Below, piece after piece: positions 23,451 to 35,206 of a stretch of DNA of 64,000 nt. Location: assembly GCA_033239125.1 (NCBI GenBank), contig BSWB01000003.1, positions 109,202,320-109,266,319 of the forward strand, given 5' to 3'. Position 1 is the first letter of the stretch. Every line of letters begins with the position of its first letter. Below the pieces are notes generated by a model, which was not told the DNA's origin, made no database searches, and saw only the letters and a program-made list of their open reading frames with translations. A program made the translations under genes and the position numbers. This DNA is from Fagopyrum homotropicum. Taxonomy: Eukaryota > Streptophyta > Magnoliopsida > Caryophyllales > Polygonaceae.

Positions 23451-25590
23451 TAAGAAATTTTCCTCTTGGTACCCCTCAAGTTTGAACTTTTTCTTTTGGT
23501 ATACACAAAGTTTTAAGTTTCCTCTTGTTTTCTCATGGTTTAATATATTTACTCCTTATACTCATTCTTAATAAGTTCCATTAAATTTTATTTATAAAAT
23601 AAAAAATCTAAAATAAAAATGGAGAACTAATTATGAATAAAGCTTACTTTTAATTTTTGTTTTTAAAATAAAAATAAATTAAAAATAATTATGATCATCT
23701 TAAGCTTTAAAGTAATTAACTTTACAAACATTATGTAATGGTAAAGAAGTATTTTATTCTTTTAATTTAAAAAATCTCAAAAAAGTATATTTAGAATTTT
23801 TTTGTTAAAAATTTTCATTTTTTTTAATTTTAGAATTAAAGTAATTAGAACTAAAACTATATCAAAAAGTTATTAATTTGAATATTATAAACATATTAAT
23901 AAAATAAAGAGTTTTATTTTAGTACCCCTCAAGTTTGGAATTTTACTCTTGGTGTCCACAATGTTTTTTTTGTACTCTTATGGTAAAATTTGTTTCATGT
24001 TTATACCTTCTTAATATATTTTATTAAAATTTTAATAGTGAAACAAAAAATCTTTAAAAAAATTCAAAAATAATTCTGAATATAAACAATTAACTTACTT
24101 TTTAGTTTCTTTTTAAAATAAATTTGTTTAAATAATAATTAAAATTATAATAAAAATATTAATTTATTTTAACAGTTTACATTTTAAACTAATTAAAATT
24201 ATAATAAAATATCAATTTACTTTTTATTTTCTGTTTTTGAAATTAAAAAAATAAAACTAACTAATTAACTTTATAAATACAAAATAGTAGTAAAGAAGTA
24301 TTTTTATATATTTTTAATTATAAAAATTTAGAAAAGAAAATTTTGGCCTAAATTTATTATTTTTAATTATAGAAAATTTTATATTTATATTTGAATTAAA
24401 ATAAAATACAAAACTTAAACTAATTCGAAATAAATAATTCGAAAATTATAAATATATTTTATAAAATATAGAAACTTAAATGTAGACCTTAATTTTTAAA
24501 TTTTTATTATATAATCCAAGAGGAAAATTTTAATGAAATATATTTAATAATTTTTATTTATTAATATATTTATAACTTTTCGACTTAATAAATTTACGAT
24601 TTATTTTTCGTTTAAATTTGTATATTTTATTTTAGTTCGAATTTTTTTCAAAATAAAATTACACTATTTTCTTAAACAAAAAAAAGTCCAAATTTTCGTT
24701 TCAGATTTTTAAAATTAAACAATTATACCATTACTTAGCATTTATAAAAGTTATTAGTTTAAAATTTAAAGTGAATATAATTATTTTTAATTTAATTTAA
24801 ATTTTATTTTTAAAATAGGAAATTAAAACTAAGATTTGTTATCATAATTAATTTTTTATTTATTTTCATTTGTTTAATAATTAAAATTTAATAAAGCATA
24901 TTAAGAATAACTGTAAGAAGGAAATAATTTAAACCATGATGGTATCAAGAGAAAACTTAAAACTTTGTGCACATCAAGAAGAAAAGTCCAAACTTGATAG
25001 GTACGAAGAGAAAAAATCCTAAAATTAAAATTTAGTAAATATGTTTCATAAAAAGTTTCCTTTTGGAGAATAAAATAATAAAAAAAACTAACAATGTACA
25101 TTTACTTTTCTATATTTTTAAAAATATAATTATAATTTTCGAATTAGTTTTAGTTTTAATTTTATATTCTATTTTAATTTAAAAATAAATATTAAAATTT
25201 AATATTTGTTTTCTAAAAATTAAAAACGCCTAAATCTACTTTTCTAAGGTTTTTTAATTCATAAAATATAAAAAAAATACTTTTTTACCATTACTTAGTA
25301 TTTATAAAGTTAATTGGTATAAAATTTAACGTGATCATAATTAGTTTTAAAATTTATTTTTTTAATTTTTATTTCAACAAAAAATAAAATATACTTTTTT
25401 ATTCAGAATTAGTTATGAATTTTTAAAGATTTTTTAATTATTTAATTGTTTAATGAAATATATTATGAAAGGGTATAAGGAGAAAACAAATTAGACTGCA
25501 AGGGTATCAAGAGAAAACTTAAAACCCTGTGGATACTAAACAGAAAAGTTCAAATTTGAGCGGTACCAAGAGAAAAAACTCTATAAATAA
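23451..25590. repeat. AT-rich block with two nested inverted-repeat pairs
   Basis: Left-facing modules CTCTTGGTACCCCTCAAGTT (about 23,463) and TTAGTACCCCTCAAGTTTGG (about 23,920) are matched by inverted modules at about 24,930-25,020 and 25,460-25,585, each about 110-130 bp. The interior is almost pure A+T with no ORF. This fits one AT-rich MITE-like element inserted into another of the same family, but target duplications could not be fixed. 23,000-25,035 is the second copy of 1,579-3,608. Confidence 0.5.
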
Positions 25591-26110
25591 ATATTTAGTT
25601 ACACTGTTACAAAATGCACGGTTGGAAATGAAGCACCGTCTTTTGCGCAATATTACATGGACATTATGTTTCAAGCTTCCATACATGGCCGGTATAGGGA
25701 AGAATGTGTTTTAGCAACCACTTATCTTGTAATAGACACTTTAAACCTTTTTGAAATGACACACGTCTTACACATTATTGTTCAAAAGACGGACTTTTTG
25801 TGAGTTGCATGTTACAACTTGAAGAGAGTATCAGAAATATTTAGTTATTTATCTATTATTTATATTTCTTTTTAATTTATTACTTTTGTATTCATCATGT
25901 TTCAAACTTCCTCATATGGCCGGTATAGGATAGAATGTGTATTGGTAACCACTTATCTTATAATAGACACTTTAAACCTTTTTGAAGTGACACACCTCTT
26001 ACACAATATTGTTCAAAAGACGGATGTTTTTGTGAGTTGCGTGTTGAAACTTGAAGAGAGTGTAAGAAATATTTAGTTATTTATCTATTATTTATATGTC
26101 TTTTTTTTAT
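25591..26110 (+). repeat. Units of the ~245-bp repeat family
   Basis: Close copy of 20,601-21,190: a unit with GGTTGGAAATGAAGCACCGT at about 25,620, then a shortened unit from about 25,900. This is the last recognisable repeat before PAL. Confidence 0.65.
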
Positions 26111-26122
26111 CCATTACTTTTG

Positions 26123-26142
26123 TATATATATATATATATATA
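26123..26142. repeat. (TA)n microsatellite
   Basis: Ten TA dinucleotides marking the edge between the repeat block and the PAL upstream region. Confidence 0.8.
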
Positions 26143-27229
26143 AAAGAAAATCATTATGTTTAGAGTATTATGGTAACTGAAAATGGGTAGACTATTCATG
26201 TGAAGGAAGAGAAGAGATGGAAGCAAGAAGCAGGCAGATAAGCGCATGATTCCCTACCTGCACCTCAGCTGTTCCACAACATTTCATACCTACATTAATC
26301 ATAATCTTCCTCCTCCCTAATTACACCACTTCGTCTTCAAAAAATAAATAAAATAGACGTGGTAGCTAGATGACTAGTTTTCGTGTCTTCTCCCTCGCTC
26401 ACCAACCCCCTGACGGCGAGCTCTTCAAACGGACCATGTCAAATTTCAATATATTACTCATATCTTATCCTATATTTTAAATTATTACAATGTTAATTCT
26501 ATTTAATAGGGGAGTCAATTCTCTTAAAAATATCGATCATGACACAGTCCTATTATTTAGTCATCGAACAATTTATAGATCGTTTGTGAGCAAGTACGAT
26601 TAAGGGTTTTTCGTCATTAAAAGCCCATAAATACTATAAATTGTTAAAATGAACGGATTATATTTAAAAAAAAAACAAATGATGACATTTTGGTTGGCTG
26701 CAAAATACCATAATGTAAAGGTTCGCTGTGCGAAAAATGGGAAAGCCAAATTTAACGTTACTCGACACTTTAGTCACATTTTGATGTAGCAGTAAGTGCG
26801 TGAAGTGATTATATACGTAAAAGGATGAAATATATGGAGTTAAAGTGATGGATTTGATTAAAGAAAGGAAAAATGAATCGGGGGTTACGTATGTTGACGG
26901 GTAAAAAGTAACCTACCAGTGTGCGTTTGATTTAGACCAAAAGACCGCGCGCCCAACAAGCACAACGTAACGCGTTCACCAACTCAGCGAAACATCACAT
27001 AACCGATGTGGCATCATCACAGCCGTCCCTTCATCCCCATAATCATCCAACGGCCCAGTCTTATTTTCAACTAACCCATCCATCTTCTCACCCAACACTC
27101 AAAATATTTTCCCAACACCCTCTCTTCTATATAATCCTTCCCGAGTGGGTGACCTTCTTCAAGGAAAATATTAATAACTCTCTCAAACTATTTTCCTAAC
27201 ACAAAACCCAAAACCAACAAAAATAAGAA
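26143..27229 (+). promoter_or_regulatory. PAL upstream region with AC elements and TATA box
   Basis: A TATA box TATATAA lies at 27,128-27,134, about 100 bp before the start codon; the leader is CA-rich. ACCTACC (AC-I type) is at 26,911-26,917 and ACCAACC (AC-II type) at 26,401-26,407. These are known MYB-binding boxes that coordinate plant PAL and other phenylpropanoid genes. A TTGAC W-box core is at about 26,894. The boxes are short, so each match alone is weak; together, upstream of PAL, they are credible. Confidence 0.6.
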
Positions 27230-29839
27230 ATGGAGGTCTCGAACGGGCATCACAGCAACGGAAACGGCGTCGTATCAAACGGTCTCTGCTTGAAGAAGGA
27301 GTTATCGGGAACTGTGCAGGATCCGTTGGGGTGGTTGAAGGCGGCGGAAGGGATGAAGGGTAGCCATCTCGAGGAAGTTAAGAAGATGGTGGAGGAATTC
27401 AGGAAGCCGGTGGTGAAGCTGGCCGGAAAGACGCTTAGCATTGCCCAGGTGGCCGCGATTGCTGCCTCCGGTGAGGGCGGCGTTACGGTGGAGCTTGATG
27501 AGGAGGCTAGGCCCGGGGTTAAGGCCAGCAGTGATTGGGTTATGGAAAGCATGAACAAGGGGACTGATAGTTATGGAGTCACCACTGGATTTGGAGCTAC
27601 TTCTCATCGTAGGACTAAGGAAGGCGGTGCTCTTCAGAAGGAGCTCATTAGGTAATTATAACTCTATATTTATTGTTCATTGATTTTGGTTACCAATTTC
27701 TCAGCATGCTAATTATAATTGATAACATAATATGCAATGGATTAAAGAGGGAATTCAGTTGAATTGGGTTAGACAACGACATATATGGATATGGCTTAGG
27801 AGGTGATCTTTGGACTTCATACTTAAGAGGCCTGGGGGTAGGTAAGTGGGGCCGCCCTTTGAGTTCTAATTTTCACCTACCAACCAACCCCTCTACTTTT
27901 TAATATTAAGCTTAATTGCTAATCTACGCCATTAATTGAGGTCCACAACCATAACTACTCTTATATTTCGACTTTATTATTATAATATTCTTTTCAATTT
28001 TGAGTTATTGGTGGTTGTTTCATCGATAATAGACTTGACAAGTTTTTTTTAAAAAAAGAAACGTCTTACGAATATTGACGCGCATGCAGATTTCTGAACG
28101 CCGGAGTGTTCGGCAACGGAGTGGAATCATGCCACACTCTCCCGGCCACCACCACCAGAGCCGCCATGCTTGTACGGATCAATACTCTTCTCCAGGGCTA
28201 CTCAGGCATTAGATTCGAGATCCTCGAAGCCATCGCCAAGTTCCTCAACCACAACATCACTCCCTGCCTCCCTCTCCGTGGAACAATCACCGCATCTGGT
28301 GATCTTGTCCCTCTCTCCTACATCGCCGGGCTTCTCACTGGACGTCCTAACTCCGTCGCAGTTGCCGCTGATGGCCGCCGTATGTCCGCCTCTGAGGCCT
28401 TCGAAGTTGCCGGAATTGACTCCGGATTCTTCGAGCTTCAGCCTAAGGAAGGTCTCGCTATGGTCAACGGAACTGCTGTTGGATCTGGTCTCGCCTCCAT
28501 CGTCCTATTCGAGGCGAATCTCCTTGCTGTTCTGTCTGAGGTCATCTCTGCTCTCTTCGCTGAGGTTATGAATGGAAAGCCTGAGTTCACCGACCACCTG
28601 ACTCACAAGCTGAAGCATCACCCCGGCCAGATCGAGGCAGCTGCAATAATGGAGCACATACTTGACGGATCTGGCTACGTCAAGCACGCTGAGAAGCTCC
28701 ACGAACTCGACCCTCTCCAGAAGCCCAAACAAGATCGTTATGCGCTCAGAACTTCTCCCCAGTGGCTCGGCCCCCAAATCGAAGTCATCCGTATGGCTAC
28801 AAAGATGATCGAGAGGGAAATCAACTCCGTCAACGACAATCCGTTGATTGATGTTGCTAGAAGCAAGGCTTTGCACGGAGGAAACTTCCAAGGGACACCA
28901 ATCGGAGTTTCCATGGACAACACCAGGCTTGCCCTAGCCTCGATCGGGAAGCTGCTGTTCGCTCAATTTTCTGAGCTCGTCAACGATTTCTACAACAACG
29001 GACTGCCTTCGAATCTCTCCGGTGGAAGAAACCCTAGCTTGGACTATGGATTCAAGGGAGCTGAGATCGCAATGGCTTCATACTGCTCTGAGCTCCAATT
29101 TCTGGCGAATCCGGTGACGAACCACGTCCAGAGCGCTGAGCAGCACAACCAGGACGTGAATTCCTTAGGTCTAATCTCATCAAGGAAGACCGCTGAGGCA
29201 GTGGAGATTCTCCAGCTCATGTCTTCCACATTCCTTGTGGCTCTGTGCCAGGCGATTGATTTGAGGCATTTGGAGGAGATCCTGAGGAACACTGTGAAGA
29301 ACACAATCAGCCAAGTGGCAAAGAGAGTCCTAACAGTAGGAGTGAACGGCGAGCTCCATCCAAGCAGGTTCTGCGAGAAGGAGCTCCTTAGGGTTGTGGA
29401 TCGCGAGTACCTGTTCGCCTACATTGATGATCCTTGCAGCGCTAACTACGTCCTGATGCAGAAGCTGAGACAGGTGCTGGTGGATCACGCCTTGGCAAAC
29501 GGGGAGAGGGAGAAGAACAGCGCAACATCGATCTTTCAGAAGATTGGAGCACTCGAGGAGGAGCTGAAAAATGTGCTGCCAAAGGAGGTGGAAACAGCAA
29601 GAACTCTGTACGATGAGGGAAATTCTGGTGTGGAAAACAGGATCAAGGAATGCAGATCATACCCACTGTACAAGTTCATCAGGGAGGAGCTGGGGACAAT
29701 CTTGCTGAGTGGTGAGAATGTTAGGTCGCCTGGAGAGGATTTCGACAAGGTGTTTACGGCCATCACTCGGGGATTGATGATCGATCCTTTGCTGGAGTGC
29801 TTGAAGGAGTGGAATGGTGCTCCTCTGCCTATCTGCTAG
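27230..29839 (+). CDS. PAL: Phenylalanine ammonia-lyase, two exons, complete
   Basis: Deaminates L-phenylalanine to trans-cinnamate, the entry step of phenylpropanoid metabolism (lignin, flavonoids), as a cytosolic homotetramer. Exon 1 is 27,230-27,651 and exon 2 is 28,090-29,839, giving 723 residues, normal for plant PAL. The intron splits the codon of Arg141, the conserved plant position. The MIO cofactor triad Ala-Ser-Gly is at residues 209-211 within GTITASGDLVPLSYIAG. The catalytic tyrosine is Tyr115 in SYGVTTGFGATSHRRT. The selectivity position after the intron is Phe142-Leu143, as in Phe-specific PAL, rather than the His of grass PAL/TAL enzymes. The C-terminus GAPLPIC is typical. ATG at 27,230 gives the usual short variable N-terminus. 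No frameshift or internal stop is seen. PAL is multigene in plants, so the paralogue number is not assigned. Confidence 0.97.
27652..28089 (+). other. PAL intron
   Basis: 438 bp, begins GTAATT and ends ATGCAG, splitting an arginine codon (AG|A). AT-rich, with no insertion seen. Confidence 0.93.
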
Positions 29840-30536
29840 GTCTGCTTTTACATGTTGCTTTCATGAACATCAACGGGTTTAATATTTTGGCTTTGGGTTT
29901 AGTTTTTTCTTCTTCTTAAATTCAAGTTTACAGTGTATGTAAGGAAAAGCAGTAATGTTCTTGAATCTAAATTTCTTCTCAAAGAATGAAAAGCAGCTAT
30001 ATTCGATTATATGTACTTTTGCCTTTGTTCCTTCTTCTAATACTAGGTGCAAGTATTGATGTAGAATAGTTTGTCATTGGTAGTTCATCAGGTCATACTA
30101 ATTAAGTGGAAATTGAATTGTGTTTGATTGTATAATAAATGTGTTTTGTGATTGATATTGATCAGAAACATGTAAATTATGGTCGATCATTATGAATGTT
30201 TTGTAATTGTGAGGTTGTTGAGGTTGCAACTAGACTTCATCATGATTCAAGTTAAAAATGCGTAGAGCCCTCAAGGCCTCGACGCATGTTTTAAAAACAT
30301 TGTAGTAACTTTTTAGTATTTCAAGCAAGACTTCATTTAAGGGATATCATACTCAAATCACAAATGCCTTCATTTTTATTTTTTTTTTGCTTCTTAGTCA
30401 TATAAGATGTGAATTCAATTTTACAAAAAGTGATGAGTCGAATGCTCGATACTTTGTAATTTTGAGTAGAAACGTATTTTGTCTTTAGCTTGATTGTCTA
30501 GTAAATGTGTGTTTCGAAAATGATTTGATGAAAACG
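29840..30536 (+). other. PAL 3' flank
   Basis: Probable 3' UTR with TTTTCTTCTTCTTAAATT near 29,906. Candidate polyadenylation signals are AATGAA near 29,985 and AATAAA near 30,135. Beyond that no gene or element is recognised up to the CACTA-like start at 30,537. Confidence 0.45.
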
Positions 30537-30850
30537 CACTAATACAAATCTTAAGTTTATCGAGACTTTTTTACATTACGGTAGGGGGTTTTTAAGTCCC
30601 ACTATACCTTTAGCCGAGATGTTTTTTCGGGACTCTATATCAATGTCATGAGAAACAAAAACACTCTCGGAAGTTTTTTGTACAACTCCCGAGATACATT
30701 TCTAGGGAGATTTTAATCAACTCCCGCGAGACATCTCGCTAGAGGCATTTCTAGGGAGTTTTCAATAAAACTCTAAGAGACCTTTATACGAACTTTTTTA
30801 AAATAATGACATCTTTCTAAAGACATTTTTTTAAATTTCGTAAGCTATTT
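30537..30850 (+). mobile_element. Possible CACTA-type end with subterminal repeats
   Basis: Starts CACTAATACAAATC, resembling the CACTA...ACAA terminus of CACTA transposons. Short motifs follow in both orientations (ACTCCCGAGA, TCTCGGAAG, CTAGGGAGATTTT, CTAGGGAGTTTTC), as in CACTA subterminal regions. No transposase or opposite end was found, so at most this is a truncated relic. Confidence 0.35.
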
Positions 30851-31221
30851 TTTTTATCACATATTTGCAATGGCTTGTTTCCTGTCAACATTTAGCAATA
30901 AAAGAGTTTTTTAGACTTGATTCAACGACACATACACTTATGATCACAAACAAATGCACTATTTCGATTGTTCCAAGATTCAACAACACATATACTCAAA
31001 TATTGTCTCATTATATGTGGTTAAAACTTACAAATTATCTAATATTTAGCAACAAAAGAGTCATATATTTTTTCAACCTTCTAACTTGTTGGTTAGGTAA
31101 AACGCTACTGTTGTGTGTCCAAATAATTCAGTCATTCCTCTTATAACTCATTAATAAGTTATCCGTTGTAGACCTCAAAGTGATCCTCGAAATACTAAAT
31201 ATTAAGTGTGTTTCATGTATA
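30851..31221. other. Unassigned AT-rich flank of the Helitron
   Basis: No gene recognised. Ends at A31221, directly before the Helitron 3' end; the original site continues at T35207. Confidence 0.4.
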
Positions 31222-31252
31222 CTAGTCGGGCCGCGCGTGCTACGCACGCGCG
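31222..31252 (-). other. Helitron 3' terminus
   Basis: Hairpin CGCGCGTGC-GTA-GCACGCGCG on the - strand (31,252-31,232; 9-bp stem, 3-nt loop), then GCCCGACTAG ending at 31,222, followed by host T. Confidence 0.85.
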
Positions 31253-31604
31253 CCGTGACTTTAAAACCTACAATACATCAGAAGAGGCTGATTCAGGGAC
31301 ATTCTTAAGTCTTTGTTGTTGAGCATTCACCAGAAGAGGGTGACTCAGACAACATCTGGAAGGCCATCAGTAGTTTCGATAGACTGCAATAGAGAGATTA
31401 GTTAATAACAATAAGTTGCTCTTAAATCTTTTTCAAATTTGGGGAAAAAATAGTTTCCAAATTTGTATTCTAGTTATACCCACATCAAGGTGACACTTAG
31501 CTCTAAAACAGAAAAGAAAACAGTAGTGTCTAGAAGTATCAAAATTCTTATGTAGTCATGAATTATACATGAACCAAGACAAAATTATAAATCAGAAGAT
31601 GCAC

Positions 31605-31958
31605 ACTTCAAGCTGGCTCAGCATTTCAACAGAGGCTTCCAAATCTCCGCCATAAACAATGTAGACATCAAGATGAGACTGATCACACATCCCTGGAAAG
31701 GTCATTTGAAGATATGCTAGATCCATTTGAAACTCCTCTCTTCGAATTTAACGTTGGTCACTTGATTAAAATAAGAGGCATTGCCTTAGGTTTATCACCC
31801 TTTTGACCCTTTAGTTTAGAATCATCAATGATGGTAAGTTTATCAATTCCATCTCCTATTCAGACTACAGTATTTCGGTTCTCACTGCTCCCTTCTCTTT
31901 GAGCAATGGGTAAATATGATATTGCATAAGGGTTCAAAGATAATAAAGAAGCCTTCAT
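31605..31958 (-). pseudogene. Captured CID5/6-like fragment: PAM2 motif plus CUE domain
   Basis: From ATG at 31,958 the - strand encodes a PAM2-like motif (SLNPYAISYLPIAQRE), then after an in-frame stop IGDGIDKLTIIDDSKLKGQ. After another stop and a small frame change comes a CUE domain with LAYLQMTFPGMCDQSHLDVY and GGDLEASVEMLSQLE, ending near 31,605. PAM2 binds the MLLE domain of poly(A)-binding protein and CUE binds ubiquitin. The pair in one short protein is characteristic of plant CTC-interacting-domain proteins CID5/CID6. Stops and frame changes make it a pseudogene. It lies in the same orientation as the Helitron that carries it. Confidence 0.65.
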
Positions 31959-33144
31959 TGCTTTGGTAGACAAAAAAAAATCACTGCAATAAACAACGAA
32001 TTAAGATCAGCAAGATGATATGATCAAATTATACAAGCACTAACTACTCAAAAGGACAAGAGAAGATACCTCGCAGTGGACAAATTAAACAAAAAAAAAG
32101 AAAACAATCAATGTTGATTAATAATACACGAATAAAAAGAGGTATTAGCAATTGGAGCAAAATATCAGCGTCTTCCAGTCATACTATAGAGGACACAAGT
32201 GTGCTTTAGATGACAAATTAGCCAACAAGCAAAATTTTGGGAAACTTAAAATTTTAAATTAGAGATTAGACCAATACCTGAATCAGAATTTGATGTCTGA
32301 TCTTCTGATAGGAAAAATTATTCACCCCCATTAGTTGAAATTAAAGCCATGAAATTAGGCAATTGTGATTTGAGAGTAGACATAAAAACAGTGAAGAAAT
32401 TTGCCCAGTTGGGTCATCATGACCAACCAAAAAGAACACCAAAATCATAGCAATCCAAAGAGCACTAATTCAACACACAAACCTAAAAGTAAATAGAATG
32501 TGTATCAAATTGAAACCAACCAACCAAGGGCAATTTGAATCAGAAACTCAAAACCCCAAACTAAAAGTTATTCGATTAACCAAGGCAAATATGATCTTTT
32601 AACTTCAAAAGAAACAAACTAGATTTGATCGAGGATCAGATCTTACCAGGGAAGAAGAGAGAGATCGTAGAGGTTACCTAAATACACGTCTCTTCGAGGA
32701 TCAGATCTTATCAAGGTTAGTCCTTTAACTTCAATGATAGGTGTTGTCTTCTTAGAGGTTACCTACGCAAAGCAAAATGAGAATAGTATGATAAGCACAA
32801 ATATTACAATAGGTGACAATCAATGAAGTATACAGTGTACGAATAAGTCATGTGTAGGTAAGCCATGTCAACAACTACCAACTTAAATAAGAATTCCCTA
32901 ATAATTTTACAAATGCAAGCTTATGATCTTATCACAACTAACATACCCATAGCGCATTCCCTCCTACCATCAATCACTACAAATTAATATTTCCCTTTGA
33001 TACTCAATATGTAAACAGGGTTTCATTTCTGAAATATTCATTTAATATACACAACTCACAGATCACCACCAATGTCATGAACTACAAACTTCTTACAAGC
33101 GACAAAGAGTAACTCTTACTTTTTCGAGGAAAAATTTAGGGAAA

Positions 33145-33851
33145 CTACCAGACAAAGTTTGTAATTAAGTGGGACGGAGAGGTCCTTACGTACTTCGATA
33201 TCTTCCATTGGATCCTCGAATGCAGCCTCATATAAGACATCCCAGACATGAGGTAAAACGAGTATCTAGCCACAACCAGTAGTGACTGCAAGTAGATCTT
33301 CATATGGACTCGATGAAATGCAAATGACACAAATGAGCCGTCAAATAGTTGTTCGGAACTTGGGCTGCAGATGATAAAAAAACATGAATTGTCGGGGAAA
33401 GATGGACTGAAGTAGACATCATGAGATACTTGCAACATCTAGTTAGATCGCAAACAAAGGAATAAAAGAGAAAAGAAGAGCGTGATTTATAGGAATGGAA
33501 ACACAAGACCAAAATGGCACCATGAACAATGAAGATTAACAAGGAAGTGGTTACTTTATTCTAATCAAGGCCTCTATCCCCAAATGCGTAGAGAGATTAA
33601 CATAAAAGTTATAAACTCAAAAGCAATAGAATAATGACAAACAAGTAGACCATTTAAAAACATTATAACAAATCAAATTCAAAGGGAATATGAATCAGAA
33701 GTCCTAAAATTGAATAAAAAATGAAACAATCACTAACCTTCTTCTTGCAAACCTTGAAGAGAGGATGCAAGTACCAAGCACACTGCTTAAACGCAGCAAA
33801 CATTTGCTTCCCTTCAGCAGGCCTCCTCTCAACTTCATCCACCTCACGCAA
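33145..33851 (-). other. Exon-like captured segments of unknown source inside the Helitron
   Basis: 33,663-33,851 reads REVDEVERRPAEGKQMFAAF and KQCAWYLHPLFKV on the - strand, dense coding-like text. 33,180-33,330, in one - strand frame, reads SPYEDLLAVTTGCG, a stop, and then ALWDVL-like text ending AAFEDPMEDIEVRKD, which has a WD-repeat flavour. Neither could be assigned to a family with confidence. AT-rich intron-like sequence lies between. They look like exons of one or two further captured host genes. Confidence 0.35.
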
Positions 33852-34633
33852 TTCCTAAAAGATGCTTCCCTTCAGATTAGTATAATTAGCCTTCATCATT
33901 TGTTTGATTGCGTGGAGAAATTCAATGATGGCTGGCATGCGTAAACATCAAACCTCGTCCCAAGAAAGTTAGAACTACGAGAAAGAAAATATGTAACATT
34001 ATTAATTTGTAATTTCTTGTCCTTAGTATCGCATTAATTGAATTTGTAACAAAAAAATGAATGAACATCAATACAATTTTTATCAGGTATATGTAGACTA
34101 AATTAACAGTCTACAGGGAAAAAAAATGATCAGCAAAATCACAAAATACGACTTCACCTAAAATAGAAAGGTCATGACCTACAAGACGATTGGTTATAAT
34201 CGAATTCTAAAAAAAATCAGATTCATCATGTATTCACCCGAGCATCAAGAAATTCCAAAATTAGTGTTAATTGTGAACTATTGCAATGAAAGAGAACAAC
34301 ATGCAATATACCAATAATATATAAAACCCTCTATCAAACACAATCTTAACAAATCACAAAATTCAGCAGGTGTTCATGAACGTTAGAACACGCATTTCAA
34401 AGGAAAGATGAAAGTAGGTACAACCTTTCTTGACAGCAGTATATCAATCCTTAAGCTTGGCTATTGTTGAGGCCTTAGAACAACCTACAAGTGATGACCT
34501 GCAAGACGATGACGCACAGAAAACCAAATAACAAATCTGGAGTAGATCCCAAATTAAAGTAAATTAGATTCTACATCTCAGATTAAAGTTAGTCTCAATC
34601 TAAACTCAAATTAGAAAATTAGAAAATTTTTAT

Positions 34634-35206
34634 TTAAGAGAAGAAGAAAACGTACAATTTGGAATATGGATTGAAGCAGAGATCAATAGATCTTCGGGGA
34701 GGAGAACTCGACTCAACTCGAATGTAAGATTTGTAGACGAAGATTAAGGGCAGAAAGAGGGGAGAATCTGCAAAATCAGAGAAGCTTAAGTGAAACAAAG
34801 AGATGGAAACATTAAACAGTTCGACACTGCTGAAATTAAGCAAGGAAACTTGAGGATGCAATTCAGTCAGACGAAGAGGAGAAGAAAACCGAACCCAGAA
34901 ACGGATGAATCTGGCGGTGCAGGTGAAGACGGAATCAGGCGGGTTGACGAAGGCACGGAAGACAAGAACGAAGAAGAGAGGAAGGGAGAAGAACAGTTGG
35001 AGTTGACGGATGAAGAAGCGTCCGTCGAAGCAGCCGGCCATCGAAGCGGTGAAGTGAAAAGGAGAAGACACCTATCAACATTATCTGGAAAAGGTGACAC
35101 GTTAGGACAGAAGCGTAAAACGGAAAGGAAAAAAAATAAACAAAACTAAAAGGGTATATTCGGAAATTGACTAATGATGGAAGTCTCCCTTTTAATATAG
35201 TATAGA
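34634..35206 (-). other. Helitron 5' end and leader
   Basis: Starts TCTATACTATATTAAAAGGG at 35,206. The leader at 34,880-35,060 (CACCGCTTCGATGGCCGGCT and CGACGGACGCTTCTTCATCC on the -) has a clear diverged relative at 43,910-44,090 on the +. ORFs on both strands here overlap each other and are not convincing genes. Confidence 0.6.

Larger units (their letters stand above)
31222..35206 (-). mobile_element. Complete non-autonomous Helitron with captured gene fragments
   Basis: On the - strand the element begins TCTATACTATATTAAAAGGG at 35,206, the common plant Helitron 5' end, and finishes with a GC-rich 9-bp hairpin followed by CGACTAG at 31,222. The host bases are A before the 5' end and T after the 3' end, with no target duplication, as expected for Helitrons. 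At 3,985 bp it has no Rep or helicase, so it is non-autonomous. It carries a decayed PAM2-CUE gene and at least two further exon-like segments. It lies about 1.4 kb downstream of PAL. Confidence 0.85.

Noticed and set aside
28106..29839. PAL starting at 28,106
   Set aside because: That start is a GTG inside exon 2; splicing to exon 1 gives a full-length PAL with the conserved intron position.
34634..35149. Two overlapping ORFs on opposite strands (145 and 119 aa)
   Set aside because: Both arise from the pyrimidine/purine-biased Helitron leader; neither resembles a known protein.
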